From positions 163,643,724 through 163,707,723 of the forward strand of contig JAVHZZ010000006.1 of the NCBI GenBank assembly GCA_036250195.1: a stretch of DNA of 64,000 bases, in the 5' to 3' direction. Origin of the DNA: Mixophyes australis (Eukaryota; Chordata; Amphibia; Anura; Limnodynastidae). Below are positions 33,194 through 42,472 of the stretch, piece by piece. Below the pieces are notes generated by a model. It was not told where the DNA came from, did no database searches, and saw only the letters and a list, made by a program, of their open reading frames with translations. Each line of letters begins with the position of its first letter. Position 1 is the first letter of the stretch. Position numbers and translations under genes: made by a program.

Positions 33194-34140
33194 ATGCAAC
33201 CTAAGAAACAAAAACCTAACCCCCTCACTCCTTCAATTAGGTTCCAGCTGAAAGCTTCCTCTCAAAAGTAATCATCTCCTTCTACCAATGCCAGACCCCA
33301 AGCTGTATCAGTCTCGGCGGTGGTACCTCTTCTATCTTCCTCACCTCTCCCAGCCTTAGGTTCCGACTTAGAGTTGGACGCTCCGTATCCTGTACCATGT
33401 GCTGATTACCCTTATATTCGATTTGTCTAACGAACTTTGGATTTCGCTGGGCATCATGAAAAACAGAGATTGCAAAATTGGGAAACCGTACAGACCATAA
33501 AGAGTCCAAGATGGAGGAATTGGTCTCCTCACAAAATGAGTTGCTTATTTTCCATGATAATCTTCAAAGTGAGAATTCCTTCCTTAGGGATAAAGTGGCA
33601 GACCTTGAAGACTGTTCACACAGAACCAAAATCAAGATCAGGGGCATCCCAGAATCAGTCTCTACTTCAGACCTCCAGGACTATGCAATATCACTGTTTA
33701 AGAAGTTGTTACCTTCTACTGATGATAAAGATTTACTGATTGATCGCATTCATCGTCTACTTCGTCCACAAATAGTGTCCAGCAACCAACCAAAAGACAC
33801 TATATCACGAATTCTCTTCTTCCACATCAAGGAAGCTATCCTTCGTGCAGTTCGCAATGTTGATCATTTGGGCCACCTTGGAGATCTCCAACTGTTTCAG
33901 GATCTTACCTTGACGACCAAAAACAAACGGTGCTCCTTCCAACCTATAACAGCAGTCCTGCGGGCCTGTGCTGTCTCTTATCGTTGGGGCTTTCCGGTCA
34001 AACTGTTGGTCCATCGAGAGGGCCCTATCCATGTGATATCATCGGTAAAGGCTGGCTCCAAACTACTGATGGAATGGAAACTGTCCTCTGCACCAGATCC
34101 TGTCTCTCAGACATCTCCGTTCCGGACAGAATGGACTTAA
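33194..34140 (+). pseudogene. L1 (Tx1-type) ORF1: coiled coil, RRM, C-terminal domain
   Basis: It likely starts at ATG 33194 (MQPKKQKPNP), in a frame broken by two stops (33269 and 33428). A frameshift near 33500 leads into a long open frame to 34140. That frame reads a coiled coil (KMEELVSSQNELL, SENSFLRDKVADLED; 33505-33610), then an RRM-like domain (IKIRGIPESVSTSDLQDY; about 33630-33760). The C-terminal domain follows with DTISRILFFHIKEAILRAV (33798-33855), FQDLTLTTKNKR and FPVKLLVHREGPIHV. The intact protein would bind L1 RNA as a trimer. It is much better preserved than the L1 copy at 1313. Confidence 0.82.
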
Positions 34141-34601
34141 GCATTGAAAGATATGGTGTGTCTCTTCGGGACTGTCTCTACCTCCACCTTACGCCAGATG
34201 AGTATTCTTGTCTTCGTTAGACATTTGGTATGATGTTTGACAGTTGACCAAGTTTTATATCATCCCTGTTCAGGCCTGGTTCTGGCCCTGTTTACAGCTC
34301 TGCTTGTGTCGCTCTCCCCTTGGGGCGCTGGGGTTGGAGCTTCAGCCCCTCCTGCCTCCCCTTGGGACAGCTGAGATGTTTACCTACTAGACCTGATCAT
34401 GGGTGCTGGAGGGACACACACTGTAGTATATAATAAGTTGCACACCTTTCTCTGCCTTGTGAGATTCTCGCCTTTAGTTTCACTCAGGTTCTGTTAGACT
34501 ATTACAATGTTATAATGTTTCAATGTTAGAATGTTACTTGGCACTTTGCCTTTCTTATTATACTATTTAGCACACGGGTCAATTTTTCCCTTCAGACAAA
34601 A
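34141..34601. other. L1 ORF1-ORF2 spacer and lost endonuclease start
   Basis: No coding signature. The N-terminal part of the endonuclease, with its S-W/L-N-V-R-G motif, is missing here, probably through deletion. Confidence 0.5.
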
Positions 34602-35600
34602 ATGGAGGATAAGTCTGGTTACTATCTGATTATGTATAGACTCTTAGATGAGAGGTTGGTGACAATCGTTTCTCTATATGCTCCCAATTCACGCCAGGTC
34701 CCCTTCCTCAAAACCCTATGTGAAGAAGTATTGGGGGTACGACAGGGACATCTGATTATGCTGGGAGACTTCAACTTAACGTTAGATCCTAAACTAGATA
34801 TGTCACACACCCCGCGCCCAGCCAAATACAAATTTGGGCCCTTCTTTAGCATTTCGTAAACTGTTGGCGGAATAAGACCTCTATGACCTATGGCGGGTTA
34901 ATTCTCCAGGAGCTAGGGAGTATACTTACCATTCCGCAGTTCACAATACACACTCCAGAATAGACCTCATTCTGACTGATAAATGGACATTACAACACAA
35001 TGGCTTCGTGAAAATTCTACCAATTACATGGTTGGATCACGCCCCTGTAGAGCTATACACCCAATCCAGATGACACATCCCTGTCCACACATTGGTGCAC
35101 CCTGAAAGCAGTGCTCCGGGGTAAGGCCATACAAATAGGTGCCCATTTGAAAAAAACAGTATCTCCATCACGAAAAGGACCTGGAATCCCAGCTAGCAAC
35201 TTTAGAAACCCAAAACCAGACGCGCCCCTCTAAAACACTCCAGAAAGAAGTGAACGGTGTGAGGAAACAGCTTAACACCCTGTTTGTCTCTCAAATGAAA
35301 TCTACTATGAATAAATTACGGCAAAAATTTCACACATTATGTAACGGGGCCAGTAGAAGTACTTCATGACTCACGTGGATCAAAATCCCACAACACTGCC
35401 AATATTGTGAATCTCTTTGCTAGTTACTATGCTAAACTCTACAGCCTCAGTGAGGATAGCTGCATTCCCCAACTATCCCTAGATTCTATATCTGCCTTCC
35501 TGAGCCATCTGCGTCTCACCTCTCTAGATGATGACAGCCTGACATCTCTCAACCTCCCTTTTTCACAACAGAAAGTAGAGACGTATTCCTACATTTAAGA
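34602..35600 (+). pseudogene. L1 ORF2, endonuclease and linker part
   Basis: The endonuclease middle and end are readable: VSLYAPNSRQVPFL (34669-34710), LIMLGDFNLTLDPKLD (34753-34800), then after a frameshift YTYHSAVHNTHSRIDLIL (34922-34975) and WLDHAPVELY (35030-35060). The linker to the RT follows, with FASYYAKLYSLSEDSC at 35414-35460 and LTSLDDDSLTSLNLPFSQQ. The ORF then breaks at about 35590. The RT catalytic core (FADD box) is absent, so this copy has an internal deletion as well as frameshifts. Confidence 0.8.
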
Positions 35601-35775
35601 TAATGCTTCTGCCAAAATTAATTTATCTCTTTCGCACTATTCCTTATATTTTCCACAAACGATAAATGGACCTCCTCACTAATGATATCTTATGTTTGGA
35701 AACAAAAAACACCTCCTACTGGCTTATCACCGTATGACACTTCCTAAACAGCTGGGCAGCTTAACCCTTCCTGAC

Positions 35776-36561
35776 TGTTAGGAACTCCTTCAGACAGCAC
35801 GACAAAACCCGGAGTCTGCTCCGAAGTCTGGTGTTCGCTGGAGCCCCTAGTGGTGGGGACAGACTTGGCTGCAGACAACGGAGGGTCGTGTAATGTGCAC
35901 TGTCTGGGGAGAACCCTGAGGTAGCGAAGTAGAACACGGCAGTGTGAGATCCAAGCAAAGGTCAAGGGCCGGCAGCAGGCAGCAATACCAGGTAACGAGC
36001 CAAAGTCAGGGGTCACAGGCAATACAACGAGGTCCAGAAACAAGCCAGGGGTCATACACGGGAAATCCAAACTAGAATACAGCACAGGAAACAGGGACAC
36101 AGGAACAGGAGCCTAGCTACACAGGAAGCTATAACTGGCAGTGAGGCTCTGTCCTCACTGCCTTAAGTAGCGAGGGGAGCCAATAGGAGTGAGTGCCAGT
36201 GAGACCCCTCCCAACTGCACTAAACACAAAGAATAGGCAATACAGGAATAGGAACAAAATAATCTATACTCATCAGAACCAGGTTAGGTAACTTCCTAAC
36301 TGAACCTGTACCGGAGTACACATTGTCAATATACACCAAGAACAATATGAGGGGTTACCTTTTCTTTTTGCGCGCATGCGCCCGGGTGTCAGCCCGCTGG
36401 CCGAGCGCTGTGGCCTCCGGATTACAGCATCCCGGTTGTTGCCTAGGCAACCGGGACCTCAGAGGCGGAAGTGACACCCCGGTCATCATGGAGACGGCCG
36501 GGGCGTCTGGGAGAGCCGGAAGCGAGCCGCGGCGGCCCATCGGGGACCACGGCTCGTAACA
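35776..36561 (-). mobile_element. Solo LTR (Gypsy-like), 786 bp, inside the L1
   Basis: On the minus strand it starts TGTTACGAGCCGTGG and ends GAAGGAGTTCCTAACA. The perfect 5-bp duplication CTGAC lies at 35771-35775 and 36562-36566. The inverted repeat at 36162-36137 marks the minus-strand promoter, where the TATA equivalent is weak (CTACTTAA). The L1 coding sequence continues on both sides, so this LTR is younger than the L1. Confidence 0.92.
36137..36162 (-). promoter_or_regulatory. Promoter inverted repeat of the LTR
   Basis: GGCAGTGAGG, six bases, CCTCACTGCC; ten of ten positions pair. Confidence 0.82.
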
Positions 36562-37860
36562 CTGACTTAGTTGGATATCAAGAAGCATGCATACTATCTC
36601 ACCATAGAGACTGGGCTCCTCCCCAAAATATTCTTTGACAGACTTGTTGTGGACCCCTAAGAACGCTCGTCCTCTTCCCTCTCCCTGTCTCCTCTCCATT
36701 TCGGACGCTTAGCAGATATGGTATAGACTAATGACCCGGTATACTGAGTTTCTACTAACCTCCTGTAATATCTCCCTTCAGGCCCTTTCTAAACTTATTC
36801 CAGAGCTTAACCTCTCTACCTGGTGCTCCAGGGGTCTGACCTCCCTTTAAGATCTCTACGCTCAAGATCTGTTCCTCCCCTTTGTCCTTATTCAGCAGAA
36901 TTTTGATATCCCCACCAAAGACATGTTTAAATATGCCCAAATACGTCACTGGATAGGGTCAGCATCTAAGATTCCTCACTCCCTAGCTCTACCTCCGGCT
37001 CAAATTTTGGACAGGTTATTGAAAGGCTCCAATAGGGGGAGTATAACTTTCTGGTATCAGTATCTTCAATCCCTTCTTACTCCCCCCCAAAGCCCCTTCT
37101 CAAATAAGATGGGAATCGGACCTCAATCTCATCCTCTCTTCCCAACAGTGGGAAACCATATATACTACATCGCACCATATGTCCAAGTGCGTTAGTCACC
37201 CTGAAATGTATGTTAAGCTAGTAAATAGGCTCTATCTAACTCCTGCCAGGCTCCATGTCATTTGGCCTTCTCAGTCTAAATCTTACTGGCATCAATCCAC
37301 CCAATCAGCCAATATATTTCATGTATTTTGGACGTGTCCAGCCATGCAACCACTCCGGCGATAAGTATTTGACTTCATTACCATCATGTTGGGAGGACCC
37401 GTAGATATGGACCCGGCTTTGGCATTACTACAGCTGTATCCCCCCTCTGTCCCTAAACATGACATATATCTACTAGGCCACATTTTGATCGCAGCAAGAG
37501 CAGTGATAGCCCAAAACTGGAAGTCTCCCGCACCTCTTGTTCTGTCTAAAATTATCTCTAAAAACCAGCATAGTTACGAAATGCAGACGATTGACATGCC
37601 CTACTCTACCTCTGCTTCAGCCCTTCTCATGAAGCGGTTCAAATGGCACGTATACACCACAGAGGGTGATGGAACCAATAGAGAAACCCCTTCTTCATCC
37701 CCCTCTCAAGTATTCCAAGCATCTCCTGACTCTCCCGAGAGGATTAGTGGCCCCTATTCCAACGGTTCTTCCAAGCACAATCTTATTACCACACTGCATA
37801 TTAACATGTCTTTCTCTCTAAAATGCTTTCTCATTGTAGTTTTTTGCAAATTATACTAAT

Positions 37861-38026
37861 TACGGTCTCATTTATAATGTGATTTTCCCCGAGTAACTTG
37901 CCCCCCTCTCTGCGAGGGGGCTCACCCTGTGTTCTCCCACCTCTTTATGTAACCATTTTTTATTTTCTGTACCCCATATGTTGTATAACTTTTCAATAAT
38001 CATTATTGATGTAATAAAAAGAAAAA
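37861..38026 (+). terminator. L1 3' UTR and A-rich tail
   Basis: After the last ORF2 codons the sequence has GTAATAAAAAGAAAAAG at about 38011-38027, which holds an AATAAA signal and the A-rich tail. hAT coding sequence resumes at about 38027. I could not match a target duplication to the 5' junction at 31750. Confidence 0.6.
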
Positions 38027-38780
38027 GCAACAGCATTTAGGAGAATGCAGCAGCTGCAAGAAGTATAGAATTTAGGGGGGAATATACTTTAGTCTAGCGC
38101 AGTGAAGAATACTTTCCATGTTGTGCAAGGTGCTGAAACCACTCAAAGTAGTCACATTAGAAGAGAGCGCAGACACTGTTAGCTTGAGTTAAGTGATCCC
38201 TTAATTAGACTTTTTGAAAAGCAGCTAGAGAAATTGAAGGAGGAAGTGAAACAAAGCAATTCTGCTAACTATGTTGGACTTCGCCAGGATCCGAGAGTTA
38301 TCAACGGATCATTACATTTTGGCAACTGGGCTTGATCCTAGGTTTAAGAGTTATGTATTATCTTTCTTTCCAATTGAAAAAGATCTCAAGAGATGTAATG
38401 AGCTCCTGGTCAGCAAGCTAGCAGCTCAAGTGGTACATGACACAACAACGTCTCTTCCTTCAGTTTCTCTGGAAACTGCTGCTAGGAAAAAAACGTAGCT
38501 TTCCCAAGACACCCAGTGGTGATGCAGATGAGTCTGCACAACATTTTGACATTTGGTCCCTTCTAAAGGAATTGCCCAAAAATTGTGACAGCTCTGCCAT
38601 AAAATGAACTACAAATTCCATGAGGAAGGCCATTACTGGCAATTACATCAAAGTACACAGACTTCTGAGATGATGGATTCCAACAATGATGAATTAGTAT
38701 TGTTTGAGGATGATGGACACATTGATGAGGGTGAATATGATGACAGTGTAGATTGCAGGTGCTGATATCTAGCTGGAGAA
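38027..38780 (+). pseudogene. hAT transposase, C-terminal part
   Basis: This continues the gene begun at 30540. A decayed linker (RMQQLQEV near 38045) leads to MLCKVLKPLKVVTLEESADT at 38121-38180, typical of hAT (VLKPF-EVT-E-S-D). LFEKQLEKLKEEVKQSN and DHYILATGLDPRFKSYVLSF at 38307-38366 follow, the hAT LATLLDPRFK motif. After the stop at 38496 the frame decays. An acidic tail (DEGEYDDSVDC) lies at 38727-38760. The final hATC motifs are not seen, so the C-terminus is lost or rearranged. Confidence 0.8.
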
Positions 38781-39575
38781 GAGAGCTAGCTAATACTGGT
38801 ATGCTTGGTAATATTTTGGGTAGAATGGCATATTGGCAAGTTTATGTTTTCCTACAGTAAACTTTCACTTTTATTAGAGAGGTGTTTTTTTCTTTAAAAT
38901 GGTACAAGCTTTTTATTTACATTTTTGTTACCCTGACTTAAAACCACTATGCACTTGAACATAGGCTTTAGCACATGAGGTAAAGGGATTAGTGTCATCG
39001 TGACTGAGACTGGAGAGTGATAAGGACACTGCCACCCCTCCTGTTTCTGTATGAGCTTTGGCACAGTAGAATGTCACTGGAGACTTTTAATAACACTGCC
39101 AGCAATATTATTTGAATTTCTGTTTCAGCACTAAACGCTGCCAGCTCTCCTATTTCTGGGTGAGTTATAACGCAGTACAATGTGACTGCAGATGTAGAAC
39201 AAGGCTGCCAGCCCTATTATTTCTATTTCAACAATAACAATTAGCAAAGGAGCAATTGAGCTCTCCTGTTTGTGTGCGAGCTATAACTCAGTAGAATGTC
39301 ACTGGAGACTTTAAAGAACACTGCTACCCCTCGTCTTTCTTTTCTAGCTATAACGCTGCCCAACTGCAATAGAGACTGCCAAGAAACATGCTACCCCTTC
39401 TGTGTCTGTTGTGAAATGGCGCTGGATCGCCGTGGAGGGCGGTAATTATAGAATCCAAAACTTGCAAGATCCGATGACGTAACAATGACGTTTTGCCTCA
39501 TTTTCAATTCCGAGGGCGTGTGAAAGTACCGAGCCGAGCCGGATATGCTAAGTTTAGGTGGGCTCGGTTCTCGGG
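38781..39575 (+). repeat. hAT 3' region with subterminal tandem repeats
   Basis: Diverged copies of an approximately 120-bp unit (GCCAGCCCTATTATTTCTAT near 39208, CTGGAGACTTTTAATAACAC near 39079 and related) lie at 39030-39340. They are followed by GAAATGGCGCTGGATCGCCG (39413), TGACGTAACAATGACGTT (39474-39491) and GGCTCGGTTCTCGGG. The same blocks occur at 41500-42290 and, reversed, at 6404-7190. Confidence 0.75.
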
Positions 39576-40087
39576 TGTTATGTCAGGGGAGTCCCTCAGT
39601 CAGTATTGGCACCAGCTCAGTCGGGCGCAGAGTCTAACAGCCTCTCAGGTCTTCACCAAGAACGGCCGCAAGGCAGGTAGGGCTTGGATGCTGAGAAACT
39701 GCAGATCGTGGCCCCTGCTGAGCTTACAGACGTGAGGAAAGGATAGACAAGCAGCAAGGTAATACGAAAATGGTACCTGAGGCAGGGTCCAATGTGCAGC
39801 GGGGATTTTTCCAGAGGTTAGTGAGGCACAGCCGGGTCTTGTACATGGTAGCAGATGTCCGTCACTCCAAAGGAGAATCCAACAGAGTAGTGAGGGGCGA
39901 GCCGGGTCTGGTACATGTTAGCAGATATCCATCACGCCAAAGGAGAATCCAAACAGAGTAGTGAGGTCAAGCCGGGTCTGATACACAGGAAAAACTGAGA
40001 CAGGTAGAGTTTGAATTCACATGATCGGCACTGCTGCAACCCGGAAGTGACAGGTGGCCTGCAGCGTGAGAATAGTGGAGTATTACA
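39576..40087 (-). mobile_element. Solo LTR, 512 bp, inside the hAT right end
   Basis: It begins TGTTATGTCAGGGG and ends GTGGAGTATTACA. The perfect 5-bp duplication TCGGG lies at 39571-39575 and 40088-40092. It splits the hAT terminus, which resumes as GAACCAAGCCTGAGCATCTC. Minus orientation is suggested by the GC-rich TGTAATACTCC start resembling other LTR starts. It contains a 70-bp tandem repeat (GCCGGGTCTNGTACAT at 39831, 39901 and a third partial copy at 39971). Confidence 0.88.
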
Positions 40088-40139
40088 TCGGGGAACCAAG
40101 CCTGAGCATCTCTAGATAATATGTCCCTTAATTTTTCAT

Positions 40140-40640
40140 CTTTTAACAATTTGGGGTTTTTCTCATTATGTGTTCTATCGTCCTTGATTGATTATTAAAT
40201 TCTGTAATAAACAATACTTCATACCTAAACATATTCTTAGGAGGCTTGCGGCACAAAAGTTCTTTTCCATCTAATGTCTTAACCGCTACGTAGACTTTAT
40301 CTATATCTTCTTTTTTATATTTTCTTTCTATAAATCTTTGTTTCAAATTAAATGCCTGAACTATGTAGTCATTAACTTCTGAACAGTTCCTTCTAATTCT
40401 TCAGAACTGTCCTCCCGGAATATTGTTTCACCAGGTAGTATGGTGGTTACTTGAAACAGGAATAAAGGTGTTGTCTTGAGTTCATTTTCTTTGCCAAAAA
40501 TCTTTAGGTCTAAAAATTCTACCAATTCTTTACTCACTGTAGCAGAGAAATGAAGGTTTAAGTCATTCAAATTTATATAGACCAAAAACTTCTCAAGCAT
40601 ATTCATAGGGCCCATCTATACCCGGATGGAGTACGAATTT
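40140..40640 (-). pseudogene. Penelope-like element fragment: RT end and post-RT region
   Basis: On the minus strand, 40615-40361 reads FLVYINLNDLNLHFSATVS and ELVEFLDLKIF, which is the end of a PLE reverse transcriptase. After a frameshift, 40346-40143 reads the post-RT region (MKQRFIERKYKKEDI, ELLCRKPP, FITEFNNQSRTI). The same order occurs in the plus-strand PLE at 62290-62760. The GIY-YIG domain is missing. Confidence 0.78.
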
Positions 40641-40692
40641 GCGGAGCAGGTTTAAACGGAAAGCAGTAGGCTGACAATACAATTCCAAAAGT

Positions 40693-41152
40693 CACTTGCC
40701 TGACTTGTAATAAATGCTGACTGACCTTAAGGATGACCAATGCAGTCCCCGAGAGTGTATTAATAAATCACGATCATCAGGAATAACGGCAGCCTTATTT
40801 CACGTCATTTTAAAGTGCGACCTCTATATCACTATTGTAAAAGCGGCAATGCCGGGTCCCTAAATCGGAGGTAACTGTTAAATGCCACTTTAAAATCGGA
40901 GGTAACTGTTAAACTTGGCCTTAGGGATAGGGTTAGCTTAGCGTTAGGGTTAGGGTTAGCGTTACGGTTAGGAATAAAGTTAGTGTTAGGGACCCGGCAT
41001 TGCCGCTTTTACAATAGTGATATAGAGGTCGCACTTTTTACGTGAAAAGAGGTTGCCGTTATTCCTGATGATCGTGATTTATTAATACACTCTCGGGGAC
41101 TGCATTGGTCATTCTTAAGGTCAGTCAGCATTTATTACAAGTCGGGTAAGTG
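40693..41152. mobile_element. Foldback element with a telomere-like core
   Basis: The left arm 40693-40863 is the reverse complement of 40986-41152 with few differences, so the terminal repeats are about 170 bp. The 120-bp spacer includes a G/T-rich stretch at 40921-40972 with several TTAGGG units and degenerate variants (GGTTAGC, GTTACGG). A smaller palindrome with GTGGTAGTCACT and AGTGACTACCAC follows at 41173-41221. No coding sequence and no clear target duplication. Confidence 0.85.
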
Positions 41153-41500
41153 GGTTTCGTGAATTTTTGGTCGTGGTAGTCACTGTCAGTGTTATCAGCA
41201 CCGTTAAAGTGACTACCACCTCTATACCCATATTACGTCATCTATATAGCATTTCCACATTAAGATATTTTGACGATATGGGTTATTGTCCCCAATGTAC
41301 TCATTTTCCCATTGTGCTACAAACAGGTTCGCTTAACTTGGCACAAATTTTGGGCCCAGAGCAGTCCCGCAAACCTGTTTGTAGCACTGGCCTTCAAACC
41401 AAAAATAATTGTGTTGTAAAATAAAAGCAATGGCTTGAATTAAAAACTATATTTGTTTACATGGAATACCACATTCAGTTTTTAAAATAGTTTTAATAAA
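41153..41500. repeat. Short palindromic segment shared with a PLE
   Basis: 41318-41339 (GTGCTACAAACAGGTTCGCT) and 41379-41400 (GCAAACCTGTTTGTAGCAC) are near inverse repeats. Both match the two halves of 62147-62192 in the PLE. This may be a PLE remnant or a tiny TIR element. The rest of the interval is unassigned. Confidence 0.45.
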
Positions 41501-42290
41501 ATCACACAGTACAATGTGGCTGCAGATTTAGAACAAGACTACCAGCCCTAATATTTCTATTTCAGCAATAACAATTAGCAGTGGAGCAATGGAGCTCTCC
41601 TGTTTGTGTGTTAGCTATATAACACAGTACAATGTGACTGCAGATTTAGAACAAGACTGCCAGCCCTATTATTTCTATTTCAGCAATAACAATTAGCAGT
41701 GGAGCAATGGAGCACTCCTGTTTGTGTGTTAGCTATTTAACACAGTACAATGTTACTGCAGATTTAGAACAAGATTATCAGCCCTATTATTTCTATTTCA
41801 GCAATGACAATTAGCAATGGAGCTCTCCTGTTTGTGTGTTAGCTATATAACACAGTACAATGTGACTGCAGATTTAGAACAAGACTGCTAGCCCTATTAT
41901 TTCTATTTCAGCAATGACAATTAGCAATGAAGCAATGGAGCTCTCCTGTTTGTGTGCAAGCTATAACTAAGTAGAATGTCACTGGAGACTTTGAAGAACA
42001 CAGCTAACGCTCCTCCTTCTTTTCTAGCTATGACGCTGCCCAACTGCACTAGAAACTGCCAAGAACCATGCTACCGCTTCTGTGTCTCTCTGTGAAATGG
42101 CGCTGGATCGCCGTGGAGGGCGGAAATAAAATAATCCAAAACACACAAAATCCGACGACGTAACAATGACGTTTTGCCTCATTTTCAATTCCGAGGGCTC
42201 TCGAAAGTACCGAGCCAGCTCGGTTCGGTACTTTGATCTGCTTAGTTCAGGTAGGCTCGGTTCTTGGAGAACTGATCCTGAGCACCTCTG
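41501..42290 (+). mobile_element. hAT right-end fragment with 118-bp repeats
   Basis: Four tandem copies of a 110-118-bp unit (TGCAGATTTAGAACAAGACT at 41521, 41639, 41757 and 41867) lead into the GC-rich end. That end has GAAATGGCGCTGGATCGCCG (42095), TGACGTT and a near-palindrome at 42258-42274, and terminates in GAGCACCTCTG near 42291. It matches 38781-40114. The 5' part of the element is missing. Confidence 0.82.
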
Positions 42291-42472
42291 ATAAATAATG
42301 ATTGCCCTAATGATTAATAAGTGTATTGTGCCAGATATCTGAAACACCTCTTATATTCATCTCTTTTTTCTGGCTGTTTTTCTGGTGGTTTTTCCTAAAC
42401 CGCCAGCAGTTTTAGGATTTTGAAGCTTTGTTGGTGGTTTGAGTTTCCACCCTTCAAACAGCTATATAGTCA
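42291..42472. other. Unassigned spacer
   Basis: No recognised feature between the hAT end and the PLE inverted repeat. Confidence 0.4.

Larger units (their letters stand above)
35640..37860 (+). pseudogene. L1 ORF2, C-terminal part, split by a solo LTR
   Basis: It resumes after the RT deletion with a WKQKTP segment near 35698-35715, then KQLGSLTLPDL at 35746-35775. The LTR (35776-36561) splits this motif, and the frame continues as VGYQEACILSHHRDWAPP at 36572. The C-terminal region is clear from 37179: VKLVNRLYLTPARLHVIWPS, then FHVFWTCPAMQPL. It continues with GHILIAARAVIAQNWKSPAP at about 37473-37530. These match Tx1-type L1 ORF2 ends. The 3' UTR continues to about 38026, ending ATAAAAAGAAAAA. 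Confidence 0.8.
29295..40114 (+). mobile_element. Nested hAT element with one L1 and three solo LTR insertions
   Basis: The left end (TAAGAGATGTTCACTAACCC at 29295) and right end (GAGCATCTCTA at 40104-40114) match the family ends. Transposase parts lie at 30540-31750 and 38100-38780 in the same orientation. Removing the L1 (31751-38026) and the LTRs (29382-30047, 39576-40087) leaves about 3.4 kb, a plausible size for an autonomous hAT. The 8-bp flanks (TAAATAAA and GATAATAT) do not match. Two related copies joined by a rearrangement therefore cannot be excluded. Confidence 0.65.

Noticed and set aside
40921..40972. True interstitial telomere array
   Set aside because: Only a few TTAGGG units mixed with variants, enclosed by inverted arms; it is better described as part of a foldback element.
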